Shown here: positions 47,603 to 58,406 of the stretch, piece after piece | Layout: the number at the start of each line of letters is the position of its first letter | How positions within the stretch are numbered: the stretch's first letter is position 1 | DNA from: Deltaproteobacteria bacterium | GTDB lineage: Bacteria > Myxococcota_A > UBA796 > GCA-2862545 | Assembly: GCA_006226595.1 (NCBI GenBank) | Contig: SBGP01000066.1 | Location: forward strand, 124,001-188,000 | DNA length: 64,000 nt | Direction of reading: 5' to 3' | Notes under the pieces: model-generated | What the model was told of the DNA's origin: nothing | What the model saw: the letters and a program-made list of their open reading frames with translations, nothing else | The model's database searches: none | Program-made: the position numbers and the translations under genes

Positions 47603-49626
47603 GCCTGCTCTCGCCGCTGGCCCTGGGCATCGCTGCGCTCGTCGCGCTGCCGATCCTCGCGCACATGGCCCGGCAGACGCCCCGCGAGCGGCGTGCGTTC
47701 GGGGCGATGCTGCTCCTCGAGCGGGTGGTCAAGCGCCTGCGTCGCCGCCGGCGCATCAAGGACCCGTGGCTGCTCGCGCTGCGCGTGCTCGCTCTGCTGC
47801 TGTTGGCGCTCGCCGTGGCGGCGCCGGTGCTCTCGTACCGCGATCAGACCCCGGAGTTCGGCGGATCCGGCCGCGTGGTGCTCGTCATCGACCGCAGCGC
47901 GTCGATGTCCATGGCCGACCGCGGCTCGACGCTCTTCGCACGTGCTCGCGCCGACGCCGTCGCGGTTGCGAACAGCCTTCCCGAGGGAACGCTGCTCGGT
48001 GCGGTGGTCTTCGACGGCGAGGCCATTCGCCTCACGCCCGCCCTCACCCCCGACGCGAGCTCGGTCGCGACGCGGATCGGTGACCTCTCCGTCTCGGGAG
48101 GCACCTCGAACCTGCGCGCGGCGCTCGTCGAGGCGAGGGGACTGCTGGGTGGCGAGCCGGGCGAGATCCTGCTGTTCTCCGACGAAGCGGGCCCGCGCAT
48201 CGTGACCGACGCCCACTCCGAGCTCGAGCGCATCGTGCAGGGCGGAAGCGCGGTGATTCCGCGCACCGTCGCCCCGGAGATGCGCCGCAACGTCGCGGTG
48301 GTCAGCGCGGCCTACGGCAGCGGTATCGAGGGCGGCACGGTCGTCATTCGCCTCGCGAACTTCGGGCCCGAGCCTCGCGAGGTGCCGTGTGAAGTCACGC
48401 TGCCGGATGGTGCCCGGGTGCCCGTGTTCGTCGACCTTCCCCCGGAAGGAGAGGCGGAGGAGCGCATCACCGTGCCCCCCGAGGCCCTCGGTGGCGTCGG
48501 GCGCGTGCACTGCGAAGACCCGGACCTGCCGCTCGACGACGACCGCTACTTCCACCTGCCGCGCGTCGGTGCCTCGCGCATCCTCGTCGTCGACGGCGAC
48601 CCCGGCGATACCCCGCTGCGCTCCGAGGTGTACTTCTTCGAGCGCGCGCTCGCGCCGTGGGGAACCGCCCAGACCGGCTTTCGGCCGGACGTGACCACGC
48701 CGGGCGGCCTGTCCACGCTCGACACCGAGACCTACCGGGTCGTCGTGCTCGCCAACGTCGGCGACCCGCGTCCCATCGGTCCCCGGCTGACCGAGTTCGT
48801 GCGCAAGGGTGGCAGCCTGGTCATCGCCGCCGGCGACAACGTCACTGCCGAGCGCTACAACGCGGCGTTCGCGAGCATCCTGCCTTCGGCGCTGCGCCGC
48901 TCCCAGGCCCTGGCTGACGTCGCGGAGGAGGGCGTGCCGCTCGCCCTGCCCGACACGCGCCACGAGATGTTCGCGCCTTTCGCGCGCAGCGGACGCGCCG
49001 GATTCTCTCGGGTCCGCTCGCACCGGGTGATGACGCTCGAGCCCTACGCCGAGTCCGACGACGTGCGGACGCTCATTCGCTACGAGGGCGGCGTGCCGGC
49101 CCTGGTCGAGCGCACGGTCGGCACCGGACACGTGGTGTTCTGGACCTCGACCCTCGACCTCGGGTGGACCAACCTGCCGCTGCAAGCCGTGTTCATGCCC
49201 TTCGTGCAGCGCATGGTCACCGTGCTCGGCGGCGACACCTCCGGCGGCTCGGCACGCATCGACGCCATCGTCGGCGAGACCGTGGCCGTGCCGCTCCCGG
49301 ACCTCGCGGCCGAGCCCGACATCCTCGGACCCGGCGGAGACCCGGTGCGCAGCCGCCTCGACGGCAGTCGCGTCGTGTTCGAGCCCGAGACCGCCGGGGC
49401 CTACCAGGTCGTGCTTCCGGGAGCCCCACCGCTGGCGTGGGTCGCCGTGAACACCGACCCCATCGAGTCGGACGTGCGCGCCTACCACACGGTCGAAGAA
49501 GCCGAGACCGAGCTCGATCCCGAGCTGTTCCGCGCCGAGCTCGAGCTCGGGAGTGGCCTGCTCGGTGGCTCGGCGGTGCTCATCCTGCTTCAGTCCCTGC
49601 TCATGCTCCGCCGGAGGCCGACGTGA
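47593..49626 (+). CDS. BatA-like membrane vWA protein
   Basis: 677 residues. Starts at GTG 47593 with GGAGG four bases upstream. The N-terminal BatA-type membrane segment (LLSPLALGIAALVALPILAHM) is followed by a second helix (LLALRVLALLLLALAVAAPVL). The vWA domain has a complete MIDAS beginning DRSASMS (about residue 98). The middle part is a beta domain and a glutamine-amidotransferase-like fold (ILVVDGDPGDTPLRSEVYFFERAL, VVVLANVGDPRPIGPRLTEFVRKGGSLVIAAGD), and a last hydrophobic helix with Arg-rich tail ends the protein. Bat proteins are linked to envelope stress and aerotolerance in other bacteria. Confidence 0.88.
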   Translation: MGLSLLSPLALGIAALVALPILAHMARQTPRERRAFGAMLLLERVVKRLRRRRRIKDPWLLALRVLALLLLALAVAAPVLSYRDQTPEFGGSGRVVLVIDRSASMSMADRGSTLFARARADAVAVANSLPEGTLLGAVVFDGEAIRLTPALTPDASSVATRIGDLSVSGGTSNLRAALVEARGLLGGEPGEILLFSDEAGPRIVTDAHSELERIVQGGSAVIPRTVAPEMRRNVAVVSAAYGSGIEGGTVVIRLANFGPEPREVPCEVTLPDGARVPVFVDLPPEGEAEERITVPPEALGGVGRVHCEDPDLPLDDDRYFHLPRVGASRILVVDGDPGDTPLRSEVYFFERALAPWGTAQTGFRPDVTTPGGLSTLDTETYRVVVLANVGDPRPIGPRLTEFVRKGGSLVIAAGDNVTAERYNAAFASILPSALRRSQALADVAEEGVPLALPDTRHEMFAPFARSGRAGFSRVRSHRVMTLEPYAESDDVRTLIRYEGGVPALVERTVGTGHVVFWTSTLDLGWTNLPLQAVFMPFVQRMVTVLGGDTSGGSARIDAIVGETVAVPLPDLAAEPDILGPGGDPVRSRLDGSRVVFEPETAGAYQVVLPGAPPLAWVAVNTDPIESDVRAYHTVEEAETELDPELFRAELELGSGLLGGSAVLILLQSLLMLRRRPT

Positions 49627-50366
49627 ACCGACGCGAACTCCTGATGCTGGCGTCCGCGGGCTTGATGCTGCCCGGCACCGCGCTCGGACTGGGCGAGGCT
49701 ACGCTGGTCGACGTGGCGGAGCTCGACCTGGGGAGCGGCACGACCTCGCGCCCACAGGCGTGGAAGCGGCTTCTGTACGAGCTCATCCACTCGACCAGCG
49801 TGGAGTGCCGGCCCGAGTCGGTCCAGGTGTCGCTCGCCGATCCGGACTTCTTCCAGCACCCGTTCACCGTGCTCCTCGGCGACGGCAAGTTCGACATGCC
49901 GTCCGACGAGCATCTCGAGCAGCTGCATCGCTACCTGTCGTACGGCGGCTTCCTGTTCATCGACGAGACCAGCGGGGCCGAGGTGTCGCCCTTCGACGAC
50001 CAGGTGCGCGCGCTGTGCGACCGCCTGTTCCCGACCCGCCCGCTCGCGCCGCTCCCGGCCGATCACAGCGTGTACCGCGCGTTCTTCCTGCTCGACCGGC
50101 CGCTCGGACGCTTGGCCCGTCATCGCCACCTCGAGGGCGTGACCATCGGCAACCTCACGCCGCTGATCTACTGCCGCAACGACCTCTCGGGGGCCCTGGA
50201 GCGGCGCGCGGACGGCGGTCACGTCAACCCGTGCACCCCGGGAGGCGAGCGTCAGCGTCGCGAGGCCATCAAGCTCGGCATCAACCTGATGCTGTACTGC
50301 CTGACCGCCAACTACAAGAAGGACCAGGTCCACGTGCGCGAGCTGATGGAGCAGAACAAGCTATGA
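49623..50366 (+). CDS. DUF4159 protein, exported
   Basis: 247 residues. Starts at GTG 49623 (GTGA overlap with the previous stop; GGAGG upstream). The N-terminus MNRRELLMLASAGLMLPGTALG is a signal peptide, possibly Tat-like because of the RR pair. DUF4159 features: YELIHSTSVECRPESVQVSLADPDFFQHPFTVLLGDGKF, YLSYGGFLFIDETSG (a glutamine-amidotransferase-like strand and turn), HSVYRAFFLLDRP and GINLMLYCLTANYKKDQVHV. It belongs to the same operon role as the MoxR/DUF58/vWA genes. No enzymatic activity is known to me for this domain. Confidence 0.85.
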   Translation: MNRRELLMLASAGLMLPGTALGLGEATLVDVAELDLGSGTTSRPQAWKRLLYELIHSTSVECRPESVQVSLADPDFFQHPFTVLLGDGKFDMPSDEHLEQLHRYLSYGGFLFIDETSGAEVSPFDDQVRALCDRLFPTRPLAPLPADHSVYRAFFLLDRPLGRLARHRHLEGVTIGNLTPLIYCRNDLSGALERRADGGHVNPCTPGGERQRREAIKLGINLMLYCLTANYKKDQVHVRELMEQNKL

Positions 50367-52597
50367 GCTCGGCGTTCTGGCTGGCTGGCACGCCCGGAGC
50401 TTCCGGGGTGCTCGAATACACCGCACCGGACGGCCTGATTGCCGTAGCCGCCGTGTGCGCGTTGCTGGCGCTGGCGCTGGCCTGGCCCGGAGAGCGCTCG
50501 CTGCGCGCCCGCCTCGGCGAGTTGGCGCTGTGGGCGGTGGCGCTGGCGGCGCTGGTGTTCATGCTCGCGCGGCCCGTGTGGGTCGAGGAGTCCGGTCGGG
50601 ACGAGCCCGGGCGCGTCGCCGTGCTCGTCGACGCCTCGCGCTCGATGTCGATGGCGGATGGCGGCGTGACGCGTTGGGACCAGGCGCTCGCACTCGTCGA
50701 GGAGCTGCAGGGGCCCGAGGTCGACGTGTACCACTTCGGCGCCGAGCTCGCGGCGGGCCTGCCCGAGGCGCCGACCTTGCCCGAGACCGACGTCGAGGCG
50801 GCGCTCGACGCGCTCAACGAGCGCGTGATCGGCGAGAAGCTCGCGGGCGTCGTGCTCATCACCGATGGCCTGGACCGCGGGCTGCTCCGCCGGCGCTTTG
50901 CGACCGAAGAGGGCGCGGCGCCTCCGACGCTGCCGGGACCACTCACCGTGTACACCGTGGGCAAGGCCGGCAGCACCGCGGACCTCGCGGTGCGCGAGGT
51001 GACCACCGGCGGCTTCGCGTTCCTGCGGAGCCCGTTCACCATCGACGCGACCCTGGTCGGCGCCGGGTACGAGGGCCGCACCGTGCGCGCGACCCTGCTC
51101 CGCGACGGCACGCCGGTGACCGAGCAGTCGGTGAAGCTCGACGAAGAGGGCAAGGGCACCGCCTCGTTCAGCGTGACCCCCGATCGCGTCGGCCGCTTCG
51201 CCTACGAAGTGCGCGTCCCCGACTACGAAGACGACATCGTGCCGGCCAACAACCACCTGCCCGTGGTGGTCAGCGTCGTGCGCGACAAGGTGCGCGTGCT
51301 CCAGGTCGCGGGCGCGCCGAGCTGGGATGTGAAGGTGCTCCGGCGCTTCCTCAAGGGCGATCCCAGCGTCGACCTCGTGAGCTTCTTCATCCTGCGCACC
51401 AACCAGGACCTCGACGCCGGCTGGCGGGGAGGGGAGCTCGCCCTGATCGAGTTCCCCCACGAGCGCCTGTTCTCGGAGGAACTCGAGAGCTTCGACCTCG
51501 TCATCTTCCAGAACTTCGATCACGCGCCCTACTTCCGGTTCTCGTCGCCGGTGCTCCTCGAGGGCATCGCGAAGTACGTCGAGTCCGGCCACGCGTTCGC
51601 GATGGTGGGCGGGGACCGCTCCTTCGATCTCGGCGAGTACGCGCGCACGCCGCTCGAGCGGGTGCTGCCCGTGCAGCTCTCGGGACTGCGCGGCGAGTCC
51701 GCGGTCGATCAGGCAGCCTTCTCCCCGGTGCTCACCGACGAGGGCGCCCGCCACCCGATCACCCGCCTCGTCGGCGAGGGGGAAGAGAACGCGGCTTGGT
51801 GGGAGCGTCTGCACCCGCTCGACGGCACCAACATCGTGGGTGGGCCCGCCAAGGACGCGGCGGTGCTGCTCTCGCACCCGAAGCTCGATGGCGGCGACAT
51901 GCCCGTGCTCGCCGTACGCGAGGTCGGCGAGGGCCGCACGATGGCCCTCACCGTGGACTCGTCCTGGCGCTGGTCGTTCAGCGAGGCCGCGGAGGGCCGC
52001 GGCAACCAGGCCTACCTGCGCTTCTGGAAGAACGCGATTCGCTGGCTGATCGCCGACCCGAGCACCGCGCGGGTCACGGTCGAGACGGGACGCGAGAACT
52101 ACGCCGCGGGCGATGCGGTGCGCGTGGTCGTCCGGGCTCGCGACGAGGGCTTCGCGCCGATGGCCGGCGCCGAGGTGAAGCTCGAGGTCACCGGTCCGGG
52201 CAAGCCGATGGTGCGGACCGGCAAGACGGGCCCCGACGGCGAGGTCGCCATCGAGGTGCAGGCGGCGCGCAGTGGTCCCCACCGCGTCGTCGCCACCGTG
52301 CTCTCCGGCGAGGAAGAGGTCGGAGAGGCGTCCACCGTGTACGCGGTGAGCACCCGCGACCGCGAGCTCGACGAGGTCGTGCCCGACGCGACCTTCCTCG
52401 CGTGGCTCGGACCGGCGGGCAACGGCCGCACCTACGCGGCTGGCGAGAGCGGGCCCGTGGTCCGCGACCCCGCGGCCACTCGTGTCGTGTGGGACCGTCG
52501 GGAGACGCCGATCTGGCGCGCTCCGCTCCTCGCGCTGATCCTCGCCCTGTGCGCAGGAGGGGCGTGGATCGTCCGTCGGCGCGCGGGACTTCGCTGA
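50363..52597 (+). CDS. Membrane vWA / glutamine-amidotransferase-like protein
   Basis: 744 residues. ATG at 50363 overlaps the DUF4159 stop (ATGA). Two N-terminal membrane helices (about 24-44 and 56-72), then a vWA domain with MIDAS DASRSMS. Next come an immunoglobulin-like region (SFSVTPDRVGRFAYEVRVP), a GATase1-like domain (VRVLQVAGAPSWDVKVLRRFL, YVESGHAFAMVGGDRSFDLGEY), a carboxypeptidase-regulatory-like beta domain, and a C-terminal membrane helix with Arg-rich end. Overall it repeats the design of the BatA-like protein two genes upstream, including the similar SMSMAD sequence at the MIDAS. Last gene of the operon. Confidence 0.85.
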   Translation: MSSAFWLAGTPGASGVLEYTAPDGLIAVAAVCALLALALAWPGERSLRARLGELALWAVALAALVFMLARPVWVEESGRDEPGRVAVLVDASRSMSMADGGVTRWDQALALVEELQGPEVDVYHFGAELAAGLPEAPTLPETDVEAALDALNERVIGEKLAGVVLITDGLDRGLLRRRFATEEGAAPPTLPGPLTVYTVGKAGSTADLAVREVTTGGFAFLRSPFTIDATLVGAGYEGRTVRATLLRDGTPVTEQSVKLDEEGKGTASFSVTPDRVGRFAYEVRVPDYEDDIVPANNHLPVVVSVVRDKVRVLQVAGAPSWDVKVLRRFLKGDPSVDLVSFFILRTNQDLDAGWRGGELALIEFPHERLFSEELESFDLVIFQNFDHAPYFRFSSPVLLEGIAKYVESGHAFAMVGGDRSFDLGEYARTPLERVLPVQLSGLRGESAVDQAAFSPVLTDEGARHPITRLVGEGEENAAWWERLHPLDGTNIVGGPAKDAAVLLSHPKLDGGDMPVLAVREVGEGRTMALTVDSSWRWSFSEAAEGRGNQAYLRFWKNAIRWLIADPSTARVTVETGRENYAAGDAVRVVVRARDEGFAPMAGAEVKLEVTGPGKPMVRTGKTGPDGEVAIEVQAARSGPHRVVATVLSGEEEVGEASTVYAVSTRDRELDEVVPDATFLAWLGPAGNGRTYAAGESGPVVRDPAATRVVWDRRETPIWRAPLLALILALCAGGAWIVRRRAGLR

Positions 52598-52649
52598 CCC
52601 AGGGTCGCGGCCTCGCCGCGGAGCGGGCGCGGATGGTAGAGGTGAGGGC

Positions 52650-53963
52650 ATGAACCGTGAACAGGCCATCGCCCAGGTCACCGCGCTCTTCGGAGACGGC
52701 GGTGTGTCCGTCCTCTCGGCGGCTCAGCTGCCCTCGTGGGAGATCGCGTTCTCAGTGCTGAGCGACGCGGGTCTCGAGGTTGAGGACGACGGCGACCGCA
52801 TCGCCGGGGAGCGCCTGCTCGAGCGCATCCGCGACGGGTTCGCCCGCCAGGGGCTGCTGCGCCAGGCCATCGCCATGACCCGCGGCATCCTGCGCTCGCG
52901 AGTGTCGCGTCTCGGCGAGGACCATCCGGCATCGCTGGTCGAGCTCGGTGCCCTCGGCGCCCTCGCAGACCGGGCCGGACGAGGGGACGAGGCGCTCGAG
53001 ATGCTCGAGAAGGCCTTCGAGGGCCTGCGCACGTCGGGGCAGTTCGCGGCCGCCGTGGTCGCTGGCAACCTGGGCGTCGCGCGGCAGAAGCGCGGCGATG
53101 CTGACGGCGCGGGCGAGGCCTTCGCGCTCGGCTACGCCATCCGCAAGGCCGTGGCCCCGGAGTCGGCCGCGCTCGTCGCCTCTCAGCTCGCCGAGATCCG
53201 GCTGCAGCAGGGCATGCGGGACGAAGCCATCGAGCTCATGCAGGAGAGCTACGCGCTGTACCGCGCTCAGCTAGGCCCGACGCACCCGCGGGTGGTCACG
53301 CGTGCCCAGCACCTCGCCAAGCTTCTCGACGGCATGCGCCGGTACCTCAAGTCGGAGCCGCTCTACCGCGACCTTCACGCGGCGGCCGAGGCCAGCGGCA
53401 GTGCCGAGGCGATCGCCGAGGCGGGCTTCGAGCTCGGCGCGTCGCTGATGCGCGTGCGGCTCGAGCAGGAGGGCATTCGACACATCGAGCGCGCGGTCGA
53501 GGCGACTCGCCGCATGGGCGACCACCCGGCACTCCCGCACCGACTGTCGCTGTGGGCGCAGATTCAGCTACAGCGCGGGCGGCAGGCCGAGGCCGAGGGC
53601 TACCTGCTCGAAGCGCTCGAGGTCGAGAAGCGACTGTTCGGCGAGAACTCTCCCGAGGTCGCGGTGCGCACGGCGGCGATTGGCCACCTCTATGCCCAGC
53701 AGGGGCGGCACGGCGAGGCGATGGGGTGGCTCGACCCTGCCGTGAGCCTGCTGCGCAGCACGCGCGGGGACAAGGACAACGCGACGCGTACGGCGGTCGG
53801 ATACCTCCTCGACCTCCTCGACGTCGAGATCGGCAAGGCCGAGGCGCGCCACGACCGCCAGCTCGCCCGCGACCTGCTCGGCCACGCCCTCGAGATGTCC
53901 TCGGCGGTGCTCGGCAAGGGCGACGTTCGCACGAACCGCATCCGCGACAAGCTCGGGCTCTGA
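52650..53963 (+). CDS. Cytoplasmic TPR protein
   Basis: 437 residues, no signal peptide. Built of TPR/kinesin-light-chain-like repeats: LLRQAIAMTRGILRSRVSRLGEDHPASLVELGALGALADRAGRGDEALEMLEKAFEGL, RDEAIELMQESYALYRAQLGPTHPRVVTRAQHLAKLLDGM, and AEGYLLEALEVEKRLFGENSPEVAVR. The pattern GxxHPxxxx at each repeat end is typical of TPR_12 units. No catalytic motif. It stands 52 bases after the vWA operon and 74 bases before the EF-G-like gene; its partner is unknown. Confidence 0.85.
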   Translation: MNREQAIAQVTALFGDGGVSVLSAAQLPSWEIAFSVLSDAGLEVEDDGDRIAGERLLERIRDGFARQGLLRQAIAMTRGILRSRVSRLGEDHPASLVELGALGALADRAGRGDEALEMLEKAFEGLRTSGQFAAAVVAGNLGVARQKRGDADGAGEAFALGYAIRKAVAPESAALVASQLAEIRLQQGMRDEAIELMQESYALYRAQLGPTHPRVVTRAQHLAKLLDGMRRYLKSEPLYRDLHAAAEASGSAEAIAEAGFELGASLMRVRLEQEGIRHIERAVEATRRMGDHPALPHRLSLWAQIQLQRGRQAEAEGYLLEALEVEKRLFGENSPEVAVRTAAIGHLYAQQGRHGEAMGWLDPAVSLLRSTRGDKDNATRTAVGYLLDLLDVEIGKAEARHDRQLARDLLGHALEMSSAVLGKGDVRTNRIRDKLGL

Positions 53964-54037
53964 ATCCCGGGCGCCCAAGGGATGCCCGCGGACCCCGATA
54001 CAGTTAGCCGTCTGCCCAGTCAGACCCGGAGCTCCCC

Positions 54038-56095
<2,058 letters not shown>

Positions 56096-56115
56096 GGCGA
56101 CGCTCGGGAGTCCAT

Positions 56116-56140
56116 CGGGCCTGGCTTCGCGCCGGGCCCG
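56116..56140. terminator. Hairpin between the EF-G-like and pseudokinase genes
   Basis: CGGGCCTGGC, loop TTCGC and GCCGGGCCCG pair over ten positions (one G-U), 20 bases after the EF-G-like stop and before the convergent gene's stop at 56162. No U-run. Probably a shared 3' end structure. Confidence 0.5.
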
Positions 56141-56161
56141 CTTCGTGTCTGCAGCCGGGGA

Positions 56162-57187
56162 TCAGCCGGTGAGCGCGAGTCCGAGCACGGCCACGGCCAG
56201 GGCGCCGACGATGCCGAGCAGGATCACGGCAATCACCGCGAACGCGGCGTACCAGCCGACGCCGCTGCCTTTCTCTTCCTGCGGTGAGGCCGGGGCCTGG
56301 ACCGCGTCGGTACCGAGGGCCTCCGGTGGTCCCAGGGCATGGCCGATGCCGTCCTCGAGGATGCGCACCAGATCGCGGGCATGCGACGGGCGAGCTTCCG
56401 GGTGCTTGGCGAGCAGCGTCCACACGAGGTCGTCCATCCACGTGGGCACGTCGCGTCGAAGCTCGCTCGGGCGAGAGGGGAGCACCGTCGTGTGCATGTG
56501 CAGCACCTGCTGGCGCTTGCCCGTGAACGGCGGGTGGCCGATGAGCATCCACCACATGAGGACACCGAGGGCGTACAGGTCGCCGCGAGGGTCGAGGCGG
56601 CCCTCGTTGATGTACTCGGGCGCGATGGTCTCGGGCGAGCCGACGACGGAGCCCACCGCGGTCACGTCCGGGTCGTCGTCCTTGAGCAGGCGTGCGTAGC
56701 CGAAATCCCGGATCTTCACGAGGTCCCAGCCGCCGGCTCCGGGCACGAGCAGCACCGTGGACGCCGAGAGGTTGCGGTGGATGATGCCTTCGCTGTGGGC
56801 AGCGGCGAGCGCACTCGCGATCTGCGCCGCCACGTGGGCGACGCGGTCGGGGTCGAGGCGATTCTCGGCCTCGAGGACCTCCTCGAGGGAGCGGGCATGC
56901 TTGATGTGCTCGAGCACGACGTAGTCGTACAGACGGTCGTCGCCGTAGTCGAGCATCGCCACGGTGTTCGGGTGCTGCAGCGTCGCCGTCGCGAGCATCT
57001 CGCGCGCAAAGCGGTGCACCGTCTCCCGGTTGTCGACCTGATGCGGCGGCAACAGTTTGATGTCGACGATCTCGCCGTCGGAGAGGCGCACGGCCTCGTA
57101 GACCTTGGCGAGCTCCTCCTGCCGTGAGAACCGCTCGATGCGGTACTGGTTGGAGAGGGTATGGCCGATGAAGGGGTCGTGACTCAC
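56162..57187 (-). CDS. Predicted Ser/Thr pseudokinase with C-terminal membrane helix
   Basis: 341 residues. The protein-kinase fold is clear: VDIKLL with the beta-3 Lys44, an alpha-C Glu63 (FAREMLATATLQHPNT), DFG at 161-163, an APE-like IAPEYI and the F-helix Asp in DPRGDLYALGVLMWWMLIGHPPF. Key catalytic features are missing. The glycine loop reads FSRQEELAKVY, and the catalytic loop reads HRNLSASTVLL instead of HRDLKPENVLL, so the catalytic Asp, Lys and metal-binding Asn are all changed. It ends in a single membrane helix (about 313-338). Start GTG at 57187 with no obvious ribosome site. Probably a signalling scaffold rather than an active kinase. Confidence 0.85.
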   Translation of the reverse strand: MSHDPFIGHTLSNQYRIERFSRQEELAKVYEAVRLSDGEIVDIKLLPPHQVDNRETVHRFAREMLATATLQHPNTVAMLDYGDDRLYDYVVLEHIKHARSLEEVLEAENRLDPDRVAHVAAQIASALAAAHSEGIIHRNLSASTVLLVPGAGGWDLVKIRDFGYARLLKDDDPDVTAVGSVVGSPETIAPEYINEGRLDPRGDLYALGVLMWWMLIGHPPFTGKRQQVLHMHTTVLPSRPSELRRDVPTWMDDLVWTLLAKHPEARPSHARDLVRILEDGIGHALGPPEALGTDAVQAPASPQEEKGSGVGWYAAFAVIAVILLGIVGALAVAVLGLALTG

Positions 57188-57317
57188 GGGGGGATTCTAG
57201 CGGAGTCGGGCCCGTCAGGTCCTCTCGAACCTGTCTTCGACGTGGCAGTGGAACGAAATCGACACGCGACGCGAAGGGTCCAATCCAATACGAGCGTGCG
57301 CCCGACCAGGGGGACCC

Positions 57318-58406
57318 ATGGGTGGCATTCTGCTCCTCGAAGACGGCCGACGTTTCGTTGGCGATGCGTTCGGAGCCACGACCACGCGGGTGGGCGAGGC
57401 GGTCTTCAACACCGCGATGACCGGGTACCAGGAGGTCCTCACCGACCCCTCGTATGCGGAACAAGTCGTGACGATGACCTATCCGCACATCGGCAACTAC
57501 GGTGTGAACACCGCTGACCCCGAATCCGAGCGCGTTCACGTCGCTGGATTCATTGCTCGACGCTTCACGCGCGCGCCCTCCTCCTGGCGCTCGGAGGGAG
57601 GCCTCGGCCAGTACCTCCAGCGGCACGGGGTCCCGGGCCTGCACGGCATCGATACCCGCGCGCTGGTTCGCCACCTGCGCACCCGCGGCGCCATGAAGTG
57701 CGTCGTGAGCACCGATGGCACGCCGGTCGAGAAGCTCGAGAAGCAGCTCGCCGAGTGGCCGGGCATGGAGGGGCGCGACCTCGCGACCGAGCTGACCTGC
57801 AAGGACAGCTACGTGTACGCGGCACCCGACAAGCCGACCGCGCGCATCGCGGTGGTCGACGGCGGCGCCAAGCAGAACATCCTGCGACTGCTCGCCGAGG
57901 CCGGCGCCCATGTGGTGGTGCACCCCATCACCGCGGACGCCGACACCTGGATGAAGGATGTCGACGCGGTCCTGTTCAGCAACGGCCCCGGTGACCCGGC
58001 CTCGCTGACCTCGGTCGTCGAGCAGGTCAAGCGCGTGGTCGGCACCAAGCCGGCGATGGGCATCTGCCTCGGACACCAGCTGCTCGGCCTCGCGATCGGC
58101 GCCGAGACCTACAAGCTCAAGTTCGGTCACCGCGGCGGCAACCAGCCGGTGCGCGACGAGACGACGGGCAAGGTCGAGATCACGAGCCAGAACCACGGCT
58201 TCGCGGTCGAGCGCGGCTCGCTCGAGTCCGCGGGTGGCGAGGTGACGCACATCCACCTCAACGACAAGACGGTCTCCGGCTTCGTCCACCGCGACAAGCG
58301 GGTGATGGCCGTGCAGTTCCATCCCGAAGCCAGTCCCGGCCCCCACGACAGCAGCTTCCTGCTGACCGACCGCTACATCGCGTTTGCGAAGGGAGAGTGG
58401 AAGTGA
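57318..58406 (+). CDS. carA: Carbamoyl-phosphate synthase small subunit
   Basis: 362 residues. Supplies ammonia from glutamine for carbamoyl phosphate. The N-terminal CPSase domain ([58 protein letters not shown]) is followed by a class I amidotransferase domain with the nucleophile Cys in [10 protein letters not shown] (about residue 251), NHGFAV, and the His-x-Glu in FHPEASPGP. The ATG follows AGGGGGA. It overlaps carB by four bases. No pyrimidine attenuator was recognised in the 130 bases upstream. Confidence 0.97.
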   Translation: MGGILLLEDGRRFVGDAFGATTTRVGEAVFNTAMTGYQEVLTDPSYAEQVVTMTYPHIGNYGVNTADPESERVHVAGFIARRFTRAPSSWRSEGGLGQYLQRHGVPGLHGIDTRALVRHLRTRGAMKCVVSTDGTPVEKLEKQLAEWPGMEGRDLATELTCKDSYVYAAPDKPTARIAVVDGGAKQNILRLLAEAGAHVVVHPITADADTWMKDVDAVLFSNGPGDPASLTSVVEQVKRVVGTKPAMGICLGHQLLGLAIGAETYKLKFGHRGGNQPVRDETTGKVEITSQNHGFAVERGSLESAGGEVTHIHLNDKTVSGFVHRDKRVMAVQFHPEASPGPHDSSFLLTDRYIAFAKGEWK

